From Photobacterium sanctipauli (GTDB lineage Bacteria > Pseudomonadota > Gammaproteobacteria > Enterobacterales > Vibrionaceae), in the NCBI RefSeq assembly GCF_003026495.1, contig NZ_PYMA01000007.1:124001-188000 (forward strand): DNA of 64,000 nucleotides, given 5' to 3'. Made by a program: the position numbers and the translations under genes. Shown piece by piece: positions 37,685-47,170 of the stretch. Under the pieces are notes generated by a model. The model was not told the origin of the DNA and did no database searches. It was given only the letters and a program-made list of their open reading frames with translations. Position 1 is the stretch's first letter. The number at the start of each line of letters is the position of its first letter.

Positions 37685-39034
37685 CTACTTGTTTGCACTG
37701 GCTGGTTCCAGAAAAATATTTTTTTGCCATTGGTAAGCAAAAATCGCCGCCAGGCCAATTCCCCGCATCGCCATAAAACCAAGCATCGCCCCCCACAACG
37801 CATGGTTGCCAAAATCGGCCAACCACCACCAAATTGCAAAAAAGCTACAGGTGGCGAAGAACATGCTGTTACGCATTTCCCTTCCCCGCGTCGCCCCGAT
37901 GAAAATGCCATCCAACAAGAAACACCACATCGATACCAGCGGCACCGCAGCCAGCCACGGTAGGTAAATAGCCGCTTCCTGTTGAACCGTGGGAATGTCG
38001 GAGATCAAGGCGATAATATCCCGGCCAAACACCCCAAAGGCAAAGGTGATGACCAAGGAAATCATCAAGCTCCAGAAGGTGGTCCCCACCATGGTTCGCC
38101 CCAACTCGTCACGATTGCGGGCGCCGATGGCTTTGCCGACCATGGCTTCCATCGCGTAGGCAAAACCGTCCATCGCATAGGACACCAGCATCAAAAAGCT
38201 CATCAGCACCGCGTTGGCGGCAACCACATTGTCCCCCAAGGTTGCCCCTTGGAAGGTCATAAAGGTAAAGGCCAGCTGCAGGCACAGGCTGCGCAGGAAA
38301 ATATCCCGGTTGAGCTTAAGCAAGCGGCCTATGCCGTGGCGGACTGATCCCAGCTTGGCCTTTGCCGACGGCAATGCCTGGGCCAGCCATTGGCGCGAAA
38401 CAAACCATAGCCCCAGCAGCAGGCCGCTGTATTCCGCCAGCACCGAGGCCGCGGCAGCCCCCTGCACCTTCCAGCCCAAGCCAATCACGAACAGTACATC
38501 CAGCACGATATTGACCACATTGGTGACGATCAGCAGCCACATCGGCAACTTGGCATTCTGGGTGCCCAGCAGCCACCCCATGATGACAAAATTGGCCAAG
38601 GCCGCCGGGGCGCCCCAAATACGAATAGAGAAATATTGCTCGGCATAGTGCTTCACTTCATCGCTGGCACTGCTGAACTGGAAGATCAGCTGCGAGACCG
38701 GTTGGTGGAACACAATTAAGATCAGCGCCAGCAACCAAGCCAGTGCCACCCCCTGGATAAACACCGTAGCCTGGGCATCTTTGTCGGAGGCTCCGTACGC
38801 CTGGGCGCTCAGCCCGGTTGTGGCCATCCGCAAAAAACCCAACAACCAGAACGTTACATTGATCATGGTGCCGCCCACCGCGACCCCGCCGAGATACCAT
38901 GCATAATCAAGGTGGCCAATCACCGCGGCATCCACCAGCCCAAGTAGAGGGACCGTGATATTCGACAGCACCATTGGCAATGCCAAGGCAAATACCTGGC
39001 GGTGTAAAGAGATGTCCCGTAATGCCCTGAGCAC
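37685..39034 (-). CDS. dinF: DinF-like MATE family efflux transporter
   Basis: The 449-residue protein has about 12 membrane segments and the two MATE halves. The N-terminal ALPMVLSNITVPLLGLVDAAVIGHL and FLRMATTGLSAQAYGASD match DinF of E. coli closely. MATE proteins use Na+ or H+ gradients to export cationic drugs and metabolites from the cytoplasm. The start is a GTG at 39034 with GAGG five bases upstream. In E. coli dinF is next to lexA; here lexA lies about 9 kb away, and I see no LexA box in front of this gene. Confidence 0.88.
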   Translation of the reverse strand: MLRALRDISLHRQVFALALPMVLSNITVPLLGLVDAAVIGHLDYAWYLGGVAVGGTMINVTFWLLGFLRMATTGLSAQAYGASDKDAQATVFIQGVALAWLLALILIVFHQPVSQLIFQFSSASDEVKHYAEQYFSIRIWGAPAALANFVIMGWLLGTQNAKLPMWLLIVTNVVNIVLDVLFVIGLGWKVQGAAAASVLAEYSGLLLGLWFVSRQWLAQALPSAKAKLGSVRHGIGRLLKLNRDIFLRSLCLQLAFTFMTFQGATLGDNVVAANAVLMSFLMLVSYAMDGFAYAMEAMVGKAIGARNRDELGRTMVGTTFWSLMISLVITFAFGVFGRDIIALISDIPTVQQEAAIYLPWLAAVPLVSMWCFLLDGIFIGATRGREMRNSMFFATCSFFAIWWWLADFGNHALWGAMLGFMAMRGIGLAAIFAYQWQKNIFLEPASANK

Positions 39035-39095
39035 AATAACCTCGATCAGCGTAATAAAAGAGCCGCGATTATCGGGTTATTAAGGGTAAATAGAA

Positions 39096-39125
39096 AGCCC
39101 CAAGCCATATTCTTTGCTTGGGGCC
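39096..39125 (-). terminator. Probable terminator after cyoE/ctaB
   Basis: GCCCCAAGC pairs perfectly with GCTTGGGGC around a ten-base loop, and the minus strand then reads TTTCTATTT. It lies about 37 bases after the ctaB stop and ends the oxidase assembly operon. Confidence 0.6.
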
Positions 39126-39161
39126 AGCGCGGAAGAAAATGATGAAGAAGCAAGAGGGCTG

Positions 39162-40094
39162 CTAGCCAATCAGCCCCATCAGCCAGTGGTCGGCTAGCAG
39201 GAAGACGAACAAGGCGAGCAAATGCCAAATCGAATACTTGAACGTCGCCCAGGCATGGCCAGGCTGATCGGCAAATTTCAATTTCACTGCATAGGCAATA
39301 AAGCCGATGTTGATGATACTGCTGCCAGCCAGATACAACAGGCCATTCATCCCGGTCAGCCACGGGAGCAAGCCGACCAAGGCAAGCATCACGGTATAGA
39401 GCAATACCATGGTCTTGGTAAACTCGATACCGTGGGTCACCGGCAACATGGGGATCCCTGCCTTGGCGTAATCGTCCTTGCGGTGGATCGCCAATGCCCA
39501 AAAGTGGGGAGGAGTCCAGGTGAAAACCAGCATCACCAGCAGCAAGGCATGGGGGTCGAGCTGGCCGGTCACCGCGGTCCATCCCAACAGCGGCGGAGCC
39601 GCCCCTGCCAGGCCGCCAATCACAATGTTCTGCGGGGTGGCATGCTTCAGCCAAACGGTATACACCACCGCATAGCCAATCAGGCTAGCAAAAGTTAGCC
39701 AAGCCGTCAGGGCGTTGAGGTGCCACAGCATTGCAAACCCGGCCACCATCAACACCACGGCAAAGATCACCGCCTTGTAGGTTTCCACCCGCCCCTTCGC
39801 CAACGGGCGGTGGTAGGTACGCGCCATCTTGGCATCAAAACGGCGATCCAGGATATGGTTGAACGTGGCTGCCGCCGCCGACTGCAACCCTATCCCTGCC
39901 AGCCCGAGCACCACGACCTCAAGGGAGGGCACCGTCGGCACGGCCAAACACATCCCGACCAAGGCGGTTAGCAGCAACATGGCCACGACCTTGGGCTTGG
40001 TCATGGTCAGGTAGTCCTGCCAAGCCGGTACCCAGGATTGCGCCGAAGACCGGGGTTTAATGCTGCCCTTGGCAGCCAACTGTAATTTAGCCAT
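39162..40094 (-). CDS. ctaB: Protoheme IX farnesyltransferase (heme O synthase)
   Basis: This UbiA-superfamily prenyltransferase converts heme B to heme O with farnesyl diphosphate; it is the CtaB/CyoE enzyme. The 310-residue protein has nine predicted membrane segments and the Mg-diphosphate motif [20 protein letters not shown] (NxxxDxxxD type) near residues 80-99, and the second Asp-rich loop in [10 protein letters not shown] near 220. [17 protein letters not shown] is the usual first helix. It is last in the minus-strand cox cluster and supplies the substrate of heme A synthase encoded just upstream. Confidence 0.95.
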   Translation of the reverse strand: MAKLQLAAKGSIKPRSSAQSWVPAWQDYLTMTKPKVVAMLLLTALVGMCLAVPTVPSLEVVVLGLAGIGLQSAAAATFNHILDRRFDAKMARTYHRPLAKGRVETYKAVIFAVVLMVAGFAMLWHLNALTAWLTFASLIGYAVVYTVWLKHATPQNIVIGGLAGAAPPLLGWTAVTGQLDPHALLLVMLVFTWTPPHFWALAIHRKDDYAKAGIPMLPVTHGIEFTKTMVLLYTVMLALVGLLPWLTGMNGLLYLAGSSIINIGFIAYAVKLKFADQPGHAWATFKYSIWHLLALFVFLLADHWLMGLIG

Positions 40095-40113
40095 CTCTCG
40101 CTCTCCTTGCTTG

Positions 40114-41151
40114 TTAGCGCGTTACCGCACCCAGCCATGAATGCTCTGCTGCCCTAAGGCAATAGATTCGATAATTCACCGCCACCATCACCAGCAGCAG
40201 CAACACCCCAACCACGTTATGGCCCACCGCAACATGCAGCGGTAGGCTGGCAACCACATTGGTGATCCCCAGGCTAACCTGCAGTGCCAACATCGCCACC
40301 GTCATTACTGCCGCCGAACGCATTGCCGGCAACCGCCATAACCGCCATGCCAGCAATAACAGCACCCCGGTCACCACCATGGCGCCAATTCGATGCACGG
40401 CATGGATAGACACCCGCTGCTGGAAGTTGAGCACACCATATTGGTAGGTATCATGAACAGGTTGGATAAGGTTGAAGGCACTGGGATCAAAGTTGCCGGC
40501 CCAGTCCACCTCGCAAACAGGCAACTGGGTACAAACCAATGCGGCATAGTTGGCGGCGGTCCATCCGCCGAGGGCAATTTGGCCGACTACCGCCGCCATC
40601 GCCGCTGCCGCAAAAAGCTGCAGCCCCTTGCTTGGCCGCGGGCCGGATCCAGAAAATGAAGATGTTTGACGGCGCAGCCGCAGCACCAGCAACAACAGCA
40701 ACAACAGCAGCGAAGCCGTGGCAAACCCGCCCAGCAAGTGCCCCATCACCACCACCGGCATCAACACCATGGTGACCGTCCACATGCCAAGCAAAGCCTG
40801 GAAGATAACCGTCACCAACAGCAAACCGGGCAGCAAGCGCGGCCTGCCAGCCTTGCGCCATGCCAAGATATTGATCAGCAGGATAAGTAGCCCCAACGTG
40901 CCCGCAATATAGCGATGCAACATCTCGTTCCATGCCTTGTCGGCCTCGACAGGCGCATCGGGAAACAGAGCCGCGGCCTTGTCGAGCTGCTCGGCGGTTT
41001 GCGGCACCGACACAAACCCGTAGCAACCCGGCCAGTCGGGACAGCCCAGCCCGGCTTCGGTTAGCCGGGTATAGGCGCCGAGGGCTATCACGCAAAGCGA
41101 CAACAAGAAGGTCAATGCGACCAATGCCCGAAAGCCAAATAGCTTTTTCAT
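40114..41151 (-). CDS. ctaA: Heme A synthase (CtaA / COX15)
   Basis: The 345-residue membrane protein oxidises heme O to heme A for cytochrome aa3. It has about eight membrane segments in two four-helix halves with the conserved heme-ligand His residues, including [13 protein letters not shown] near residue 80, HLLGG near 137, and later [13 protein letters not shown] and [28 protein letters not shown] near residue 26-46 is the COX15 signature with the two Cys. It lies 19 bases upstream of ctaB. The protein belongs to type without or with the periplasmic Cys pair; here the Cys pair is present. Confidence 0.95.
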   Translation of the reverse strand: MKKLFGFRALVALTFLLSLCVIALGAYTRLTEAGLGCPDWPGCYGFVSVPQTAEQLDKAAALFPDAPVEADKAWNEMLHRYIAGTLGLLILLINILAWRKAGRPRLLPGLLLVTVIFQALLGMWTVTMVLMPVVVMGHLLGGFATASLLLLLLLLVLRLRRQTSSFSGSGPRPSKGLQLFAAAAMAAVVGQIALGGWTAANYAALVCTQLPVCEVDWAGNFDPSAFNLIQPVHDTYQYGVLNFQQRVSIHAVHRIGAMVVTGVLLLLAWRLWRLPAMRSAAVMTVAMLALQVSLGITNVVASLPLHVAVGHNVVGVLLLLVMVAVNYRIYCLRAAEHSWLGAVTR

Positions 41152-41163
41152 AACCTGCCCTCC

Positions 41164-41712
41164 TTAGCCAATCTTTGATACTTTCAGCAGGCGCTTCAAA
41201 TCACGCAGTAAATCTTTGCCCTGGGCCAGCACTTCCACCTTCCCCTTCACCAACGGGTACGCCATCATCACGTTGCCGAGAGGATCTGCGATATAAATGG
41301 CCTTGGCGCCATATTCCAAGGTCTTCAACTGGGTGACGATATGCTCGGGCACCTCGCGCTGCTCTATTCCCTCCGCCTGCGCTGCCACGGTACCGGGAAG
41401 CTCCGCCATGTACTCGGCAGGCACCAGCAAGACGCTGCTGATCCGCTCCTGCCCGGCTCCCGCGGCTTTGGGGATCTGGCGCAAGTTAAACAATGCGCCG
41501 GCACACTTTTCATCACACTGCTCCGGCAGCAAATAAATCAGCTGCCATTGCTGGCTTTCGCCCAGCCACTCCGAGGTGAGGGGGCTCGCCAGCAGCTCGC
41601 CCCGGTTGGTCACCCCGCCTTGGTACCAATTTAAATCCAGCACCAGCTTGGCCAAAATCACCGGCAGCGCAAACGCCCCCAGCAGCAGCAACAACGTTCC
41701 GTGTTTCCTCAT
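41164..41712 (-). CDS. Membrane-anchored SCO-like/thioredoxin-like protein in the cox cluster
   Basis: The 182-residue protein has one N-terminal anchor (residues 6-26) and a periplasmic domain of about 150 residues. QCDEKC at residues 65-70 is a C-x3-C pair, the spacing used by SCO copper chaperones. It follows a WQLIYLLP strand, like the position of the redox/copper motif in thioredoxin folds. A likely His ligand lies in EHIV near 121. I infer an oxidase assembly role (copper or disulfide handling for CuA), but it is shorter than usual SCO. The gene overlaps SURF1 by four bases (ATGA) and precedes ctaA. Confidence 0.72.
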   Translation of the reverse strand: MRKHGTLLLLLGAFALPVILAKLVLDLNWYQGGVTNRGELLASPLTSEWLGESQQWQLIYLLPEQCDEKCAGALFNLRQIPKAAGAGQERISSVLLVPAEYMAELPGTVAAQAEGIEQREVPEHIVTQLKTLEYGAKAIYIADPLGNVMMAYPLVKGKVEVLAQGKDLLRDLKRLLKVSKIG

Positions 41713-42386
41713 ACCTTACTCCGTTTCAACCACCACACGGCCAGGCCCGAGACTGCCAAAGCCAATAAAAACCATTGCAGGGCATAGGCATAATGTTTCT
41801 GCGGCCCCATCACCACCGGTTGCCAGGTTTGCTGCAACGCGATAGGGCTATCAGGCTCGATTTGCAACACCCACGGCTGCAATGGCACGGACATCTTTTC
41901 CCCCAGCACCGCCATGTCGAGGTTTTGCACCCTGACCGGCCATTGCCCCGTCCATTGTTCCGGCGCCAGCTCAATCAGGTTGGATGGCGGGGCGATAATC
42001 CCCGTGACCTTCAGCTCACCATGGTGCTCGGGTAGCATCGGGATCTGGTCCCGGTAGGCGGGGGCCGCTATCCAACCTAGGTTAACCAGTATCCAGCCGC
42101 TTTTGGCCTCGAAGGGGTACAAGACGTGGTAGCCGGGGCGGCCCCGGTAAAGTTGGTTATCCAACAGCACCGCCTTGCTATGGTCAAACTGCCCCATCAA
42201 GGTCAGGCTATACCAGCGGGGATCCGTCGGCAGGCTCGCCAAGCTGTAGTACATCTGCTCACTGCGAAACTTCAGGGCATGGCTCAAGCTTTCTTTTTCC
42301 TGCGCGCGCGACATTTGCCACAGGCCGAGCTTGACCAATGTCAGGAGTACCGCCACAGTAAAAAGTATGAAGCCAATCCTTCGCAT
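41709..42386 (-). CDS. SURF1 family oxidase assembly protein
   Basis: SURF1 proteins help insert heme a into subunit I of cytochrome oxidase. The protein of 225 residues from the ATG at 42386 (AGGTGG just upstream) has two membrane segments, at residues 4-20 and about 203-218, with a periplasmic domain between. The family features are GLWQMSRAQEK after helix one, GRPGYHVLYPFEA and ILVNLGWIAAP in the middle, and KHYAYALQWFLLALA before helix two. It overlaps the SCO-like gene downstream by four bases. It is divergent from the small DUF2909 gene. Confidence 0.93.
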   Translation of the reverse strand: MRRIGFILFTVAVLLTLVKLGLWQMSRAQEKESLSHALKFRSEQMYYSLASLPTDPRWYSLTLMGQFDHSKAVLLDNQLYRGRPGYHVLYPFEAKSGWILVNLGWIAAPAYRDQIPMLPEHHGELKVTGIIAPPSNLIELAPEQWTGQWPVRVQNLDMAVLGEKMSVPLQPWVLQIEPDSPIALQQTWQPVVMGPQKHYAYALQWFLLALAVSGLAVWWLKRSKV

Positions 42387-42415
42387 AACCACCTATCCAA
42401 CCCTGGAGGCTGCCC

Positions 42416-42622
42416 ATGTTGCTAAAAGCCCTGCTCGTCTGCCTACTGATATTCATCATCTTCAACCTGTTCAGGGCACTGCCTATGATGATAAAAGGCC
42501 AGCAAGCCGAGCCTATGTCACGCTACCTCGGCCGCCGTTTGCTGTTTTCGGTTATCCTTTTCGTGCTACTGCTGATTGCGCTTGCCAGCGGCTACATCAC
42601 GCCCAATCCCCGCCCCTACTAA
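42416..42622 (+). CDS. Small twin-transmembrane protein (DUF2909 type)
   Basis: This 68-residue protein has two hydrophobic helices (residues 3-22 and 45-62) joined by a short loop with MMIKGQQAEPMSRYLGRRLLFS. It matches my recollection of DUF2909 proteins encoded inside bacterial cox clusters between coxIII and SURF1, on the opposite strand. The start is 24-30 bases from the divergent SURF1 start, and its end is 37 bases from the end of ctaE, so it fills the gap exactly. It may assist oxidase or supercomplex assembly; no activity is known. Confidence 0.8.
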   Translation: MLLKALLVCLLIFIIFNLFRALPMMIKGQQAEPMSRYLGRRLLFSVILFVLLLIALASGYITPNPRPY

Positions 42623-42658
42623 GGCTGAGGGCCTGAGCGGGCCCGCCATGGCGTTGGC

Positions 42659-43561
42659 CTACAGAATGTAGACGAACACAAACAGGCCAAGCCAAACCAC
42701 GTCAACGAAGTGCCAATACCATGCACCGGCCTGGAATGCGAAGTGCTTCTCGGGCGTAAAGTGCCCGCGCAACACCCGCAGCCAGACAATGAACAGGATC
42801 AAGGTACCGAGTGTCACATGCAGGCCGTGGAACCCGGTCAGCAAGAAGAAAGTATTGCCGTATACGCCTGAGTCCAGCATCAAGCCCATATCCTGATAGG
42901 CATGTATATATTCCACCCCCTGCAAGTACACAAAAAGGCAACCCAACAAGACGGTCAGTAACAAGAAAAGGTTAAGGCGCGGGCGGTTATCCTGCTCGAG
43001 GGCGGTGTGGGCAATATGCACCGTCACTGACGACGTCAGCAGGATCAACGTGTTATACAGAGGCAAGCCCAACGGTCCCATCGCCGTGGTTTCGGTTCCC
43101 CCCGGGGTCAGCACCAACGGCCACTGGGCAACGAACTCCGGCCACAGCACGGCATGGGTCATCTCGTTGTTGCCCGCCCCGCCCAGCCATGGCACCGCAA
43201 TCATGCGGGCATAGAACAGCGCCCCGAAAAAGGCCGCGAAGAACATCACCTCAGAGAAAATGAACCAGCTCATTCCCTGGCGAAAAGAGCGATCCATCTG
43301 GCGGCTATACAAGCCGCCCATCGACTCGGTGATCACATCGCGGAACCAGCCAATCAGCATCAACAGCAACAAGCCGGCCCCGGTCAACAGCAGCCATGGC
43401 CCCTGGCCATTGAACAGGCCACCAACCGTCGCCCCGGCCCCCATCGCAATCAGAAATAGCGCAATCGCACCGACTATCGGCCACGCGCTCGACTCCGGAA
43501 CATAGTAGTTCTCGTGCTGGGGTTTCATCGCTTGATCATGTTCAGAATAGGGATTCGCCAT
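42659..43561 (-). CDS. ctaE: Cytochrome c oxidase subunit III
   Basis: The 300-residue protein is subunit III of an aa3-type oxidase, with seven membrane segments. Typical sequences are GLYSRQMDRSFRQGMSWFIFSEVMFF near residue 85, the Glu-containing EVMFFAAFFGALFYARM, and the C-terminal FFLLTGFHGLHVTLGTL and AWYWHFVDVVWLGLF. The start could be the ATG at 43561 or, less likely, 43528. It lies 10 bases after ctaG in the minus-strand operon. Confidence 0.96.
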   Translation of the reverse strand: MANPYSEHDQAMKPQHENYYVPESSAWPIVGAIALFLIAMGAGATVGGLFNGQGPWLLLTGAGLLLLMLIGWFRDVITESMGGLYSRQMDRSFRQGMSWFIFSEVMFFAAFFGALFYARMIAVPWLGGAGNNEMTHAVLWPEFVAQWPLVLTPGGTETTAMGPLGLPLYNTLILLTSSVTVHIAHTALEQDNRPRLNLFLLLTVLLGCLFVYLQGVEYIHAYQDMGLMLDSGVYGNTFFLLTGFHGLHVTLGTLILFIVWLRVLRGHFTPEKHFAFQAGAWYWHFVDVVWLGLFVFVYIL

Positions 43562-43571
43562 TTTCTCAACC

Positions 43572-44129
43572 TCATTGCGTTTTTGCCGTTTCAGCCGGCT
43601 TGGCGTTATAAAGGGTGTAAGCCAATGTCAGGGTATTGATATCATCAGGCAGCTCCGGGTCGACATAAAAGACCAGCGGCAGCTTTGCGGTTTCCCCACC
43701 CGCCAACGGCTGATGGTTGAAGCAAAAGCATTCGATTTTATTGAAATACTTAGCCCCGGTTCCCGGGCTGACCGAAGGCACAGCCTGGCCGATGGTTTCC
43801 AACGCCGTCAGGTTGCGCGCTTCATAATTGATGGTATGGGTCTGCCCCGGATTGACCACCAAGGTCTTGACCTCCGGCTCGAAGGTCCAACGCACCCCGG
43901 GATTGATGTAGGCCACGAACTCGACCGTGACTTCGCGGCTTTTATCGACCCGTTCACTGCTTACTGATGCGGTATCCGATGTTTTACCGTTGATCCCGGT
44001 TATGTCGCAGAACACGTCATACAACGGCACCAAGGCAAACGCAAAGCCAAACATCAGGACCGACATCACCACCAGCGACCATACCGAGCGTTGCTTGCCT
44101 TTTGCTTTGGGATCAGGATTCGCGCTCAT
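43572..44129 (-). CDS. ctaG: Cytochrome c oxidase assembly protein CtaG (Cox11)
   Basis: CtaG/Cox11 delivers copper to the CuB site of subunit I. The 185-residue protein has one N-terminal membrane segment (residues 15-37), VPLYDVFCDITGINGK at its periplasmic exit, and the copper-binding KIECFCFNHQPL near residue 133-145. PLVFYVDPELPDDI is the typical C-terminal signature. It lies between ctaD and ctaE with gaps of 12 and 10 bases, as in alphaproteobacteria and pseudomonads. Confidence 0.95.
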   Translation of the reverse strand: MSANPDPKAKGKQRSVWSLVVMSVLMFGFAFALVPLYDVFCDITGINGKTSDTASVSSERVDKSREVTVEFVAYINPGVRWTFEPEVKTLVVNPGQTHTINYEARNLTALETIGQAVPSVSPGTGAKYFNKIECFCFNHQPLAGGETAKLPLVFYVDPELPDDINTLTLAYTLYNAKPAETAKTQ

Positions 44130-44141
44130 CGCCAGCCCTCC

Positions 44142-45749
44142 TTAATCCACTTTCGGCGGCGTCGAGAAGGTATGGTGCGGCGCCGGAGACGGCACGCTCC
44201 ACTCCAGCCCCTCGGCCCCGTCCCACGGTTTGGCCGCTGCCTTTTCGCCACCGCGAACGCACTTGACAACCACGGCGAGGAAAATCAATTGCGACAAGCC
44301 GAACAGGAAGCCCCCGATACTGACCACCGCATTGATATCGGCAAACTGCAAGGCATAGTCTGGGATACGGCGCGGCATACCGGCCAAGCCCAGGAAGTGC
44401 ATAGGGAAGAACAAGATATTGACCGAGATGATCGAGCACCAGAAGTGCCATTTCGCCAGCTTCTCGTCGAACATATGCCCGGTCCATTTAGGCAACCAAT
44501 AATAGGCTGCCGCCATGATCGAGAATATTGCCCCCGACACCAAGACATAGTGAAAGTGGGCCACCACAAAATAGGTATCGTGGTATTGGAAGTCGGCCGG
44601 GGTAATTGCCAGCATCAAGCCGGAAAACCCGCCAATGGTAAACAGCACGATAAAGGCAATGGCGAACAGCATCGGTACCTCAAAGGTCATCGAGCCGCGC
44701 CACATGGTGGCAACCCAGTTGAAGACCTTCACCCCAGTCGGCACCGATATCAGCATGGTGCAATACATGAAGAACAACTCGGCGGCCACCGGCATCCCGG
44801 TCGTGAACATATGGTGTGCCCAAACCAAGAAGCTCAAGCCGGCAATCGATGCCGTCGCGTACACCATTGAGCTATAGCCAAAGAGCTTCTTGCGAGAAAA
44901 CGCGGGTATAATCGCCGAAATGATACCGAAGCTCGGCAAAATCATAATGTAAACTTCAGGGTGGCCGAAGAACCAGAATATATGCTGGAACATCACCGGA
45001 TCCCCGCCGCCCGCAGCGTCGAAGAAGCTGGTGCCAAAGTATTTATCGGTCAATACCATGGTCACCGCCCCCGCCAGCACCGGCATGACCGCAATAAGCA
45101 AGAAAGCGGTAATGAGCCAGGTCCAAACGAATAGCGGCATTTTCATGTAGGTCATGCCCGGTGCCCGCAGGTTGACAATCGTCACGACCACGTTGATGGC
45201 ACCCATGATGGAGCTGATCCCCATGATATGGATAGCAAAGACAAACAAGCCTGTGCTTTCGGGGCTATAGGTGGTCGACAGCGGCGCATAGAAAGTCCAG
45301 CCGAAGTTTGGCCCGCCCCCTTCCATGAACAGCGAAGCAAGCAGCATGGCGAAGGCAAACGGCAGGATCCAAAAGCTCCAGTTGTTCATTCGCGGCAGTG
45401 CCATATCCGGCGCCCCAATCATCATTGGGATCATCCAGTTAGCCAAGCCGGTAAAGGCCGGCATCACCGCGCCAAATACCATGATCAGGCCGTGAACGGT
45501 GGTCATCTGGTTGAAAAAGTTCGGCTCAACCAACTGCAGGCCGGGCTGGAACAACTCTGCGCGGATCACCATCGCCATCGCCCCGCCAATCAGGAACATG
45601 GCAAAGCTAAACATCAGGTACAGCGAGCCGATGTCCTTGTGGTTGGTGGTAAACAGCCAACGCTTCCAGCCTGTCTGGTGGTTATCGTGATGCTCATGCT
45701 CGGTCTGGGTTTCCTCGACCTCGGTTTGCTCACGCAACATATCCGTCAT
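44142..45749 (-). CDS. ctaD: Cytochrome c oxidase subunit I (aa3 type)
   Basis: This is the catalytic subunit, which reduces O2 at the heme a3-CuB centre and pumps protons. The 535-residue protein has twelve membrane segments. Heme a is bound by the His of QMTTVHGLIM near residue 83 and by HFHYV near 397. CuB ligands are in FFGHPEVY (His plus cross-linked Tyr, near 260) and WAHHMF near 310; heme a3 is bound by the His of YHDTYFVVAHFHY. The Glu of PEVY marks the A1-type D-channel. It lies between ctaC and ctaG. No gap or truncation is seen. Confidence 0.97.
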   Translation of the reverse strand: MTDMLREQTEVEETQTEHEHHDNHQTGWKRWLFTTNHKDIGSLYLMFSFAMFLIGGAMAMVIRAELFQPGLQLVEPNFFNQMTTVHGLIMVFGAVMPAFTGLANWMIPMMIGAPDMALPRMNNWSFWILPFAFAMLLASLFMEGGGPNFGWTFYAPLSTTYSPESTGLFVFAIHIMGISSIMGAINVVVTIVNLRAPGMTYMKMPLFVWTWLITAFLLIAVMPVLAGAVTMVLTDKYFGTSFFDAAGGGDPVMFQHIFWFFGHPEVYIMILPSFGIISAIIPAFSRKKLFGYSSMVYATASIAGLSFLVWAHHMFTTGMPVAAELFFMYCTMLISVPTGVKVFNWVATMWRGSMTFEVPMLFAIAFIVLFTIGGFSGLMLAITPADFQYHDTYFVVAHFHYVLVSGAIFSIMAAAYYWLPKWTGHMFDEKLAKWHFWCSIISVNILFFPMHFLGLAGMPRRIPDYALQFADINAVVSIGGFLFGLSQLIFLAVVVKCVRGGEKAAAKPWDGAEGLEWSVPSPAPHHTFSTPPKVD

Positions 45750-45763
45750 GGTTTTTCTCTCCC

Positions 45764-46909
45764 CTAAAACTCTTCACCATCCAGCACTGCCTGAACCTCG
45801 GCAGCTTGGACTGTTTCACCAGTACTGTTCCCCCAGGCATTACGCTCATAGGTGATCACGGCAGCCAGCGCCTTCAGGCTGAGCTGCGGCCCGAAGGCCT
45901 GCATCGCGGTACCCGGCTTGCCGTGGACCACCACGCTGATATGCTCAAGCTTGGCAGCGGAGTCGATTGACACACCCTGCCCTGCCAATGCAGGGAAGGC
46001 GCCCGGCAAGCCTTGGCCGTTGGCCTGGTGGCACATTGCACAGCGGGTGTTGTAGACCTTCTCACCCAAATCCATCAGCTCATCCATCGACATTTGCATG
46101 TCCAGCAAGCGCTGCTCTTCTTCCCTCGCTTCGCGTTGGGCAACCTTGGTCGCCTGCAGCCATTCCTCATACTCATCCTGCGGTTTGGCAATCACCACCA
46201 CCGGCATAAAGCCATGGTCTTTACCGCACAATTCGGCACACTGGCCGCGGTAGATCCCCGGCTCGTCAATGCGGGTCCAAGCTTCGTTGATAAAACCCGG
46301 GTTGGCGTCTTTCTTCACGGCGAAATCAGGCACCCACCAGGAGTGGATAACATCTTGCGAGGTGATCAAGAAGCGCACCTTTTTGCCAATCGGCAAAACC
46401 AACGGGCGGTCGACTTCCAGCAGGTAGTTGTCTCGCTTCTCGCGGAGGTTTTCAATTTGGGCAGAAGACGTTGCAAGGTGGGAGTAAAATTGGACATCTT
46501 CGTCGAAATAGCTGTAATGCCATTTCCATTGCGAGCCCGTGACCTGAATGGTCATATCAGGCTTGGAGGTATCTTCCATCGCCAGTAATGTCTGGGTTGC
46601 CGGTACGGCCATCACAATCAGGATAACAAACGGGATCACCGTCCAGAGGATTTCGACCTTGGTACTTTCATGGAAGGACGCGGCGATCGCGCCTTTCGAC
46701 TTGCGGTGGTGGATAATGGCCCAAAACATCACCCCGAAAACCACCAGGCCGATCGCTACACAGATGTAGAAAATGGTCATGTGGAGCTCAAATACCCGCT
46801 GGCTGACTTCTGTCACCCCCTGCGTCATATTGAGCGGCATGGATTGGGTTTCACCGTAAGTCGGCAAAGCAAGTAACATACCCAAAGCGCAGATCAATTG
46901 GCGAATCAT
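45764..46909 (-). CDS. ctaC: Cytochrome c oxidase subunit II with C-terminal cytochrome c domain
   Basis: Subunit II receives electrons at the CuA centre. The protein (381 residues from the ATG at 46909) has a signal peptide, two membrane segments (near residues 45-66 and 87-107), and a periplasmic CuA domain with GQCAELCGKDHGFMPVVV near residue 225-242. It is longer than classic subunit II because it carries an extra cytochrome c domain: CAMCHQ (CxxCH-type heme attachment) near residue 290 and a distal Met in GTAMQAFG near 335. This makes it a caa3-like subunit II. It starts the ctaC-ctaD-ctaG-ctaE unit; the 5' frame extends further but the signal peptide sets the start. Confidence 0.94.
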   Translation of the reverse strand: MIRQLICALGMLLALPTYGETQSMPLNMTQGVTEVSQRVFELHMTIFYICVAIGLVVFGVMFWAIIHHRKSKGAIAASFHESTKVEILWTVIPFVILIVMAVPATQTLLAMEDTSKPDMTIQVTGSQWKWHYSYFDEDVQFYSHLATSSAQIENLREKRDNYLLEVDRPLVLPIGKKVRFLITSQDVIHSWWVPDFAVKKDANPGFINEAWTRIDEPGIYRGQCAELCGKDHGFMPVVVIAKPQDEYEEWLQATKVAQREAREEEQRLLDMQMSMDELMDLGEKVYNTRCAMCHQANGQGLPGAFPALAGQGVSIDSAAKLEHISVVVHGKPGTAMQAFGPQLSLKALAAVITYERNAWGNSTGETVQAAEVQAVLDGEEF

Positions 46910-47170
46910 CACCCGGATCCCTCCTGTCCTATCCTGTTTCCGTGCCTTTCTGCCGCACCAAGCGGTGCCGAATAGCACGAATATCATTCAATGAAACAAC
47001 GCCTTCCTATCACTAGAAAGCGAAAAGCAGCGCAAGTTCGGTTAACACTTTGTTTACAATTAACTTAGGACAGGATCGAAGAAATGAGCAATAAATTATC
47101 GGGAAAAAAATGCGACCCGCGTCACTATGGCACAATGCATGCTAGTGGATTATTGGGTCGACTATGGCAT

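Noticed and set aside
37685..39140. LexA control of the DinF-like exporter
   Set aside because: E. coli dinF is SOS-controlled, but no CTG-N10-CAG box was seen upstream of this gene.
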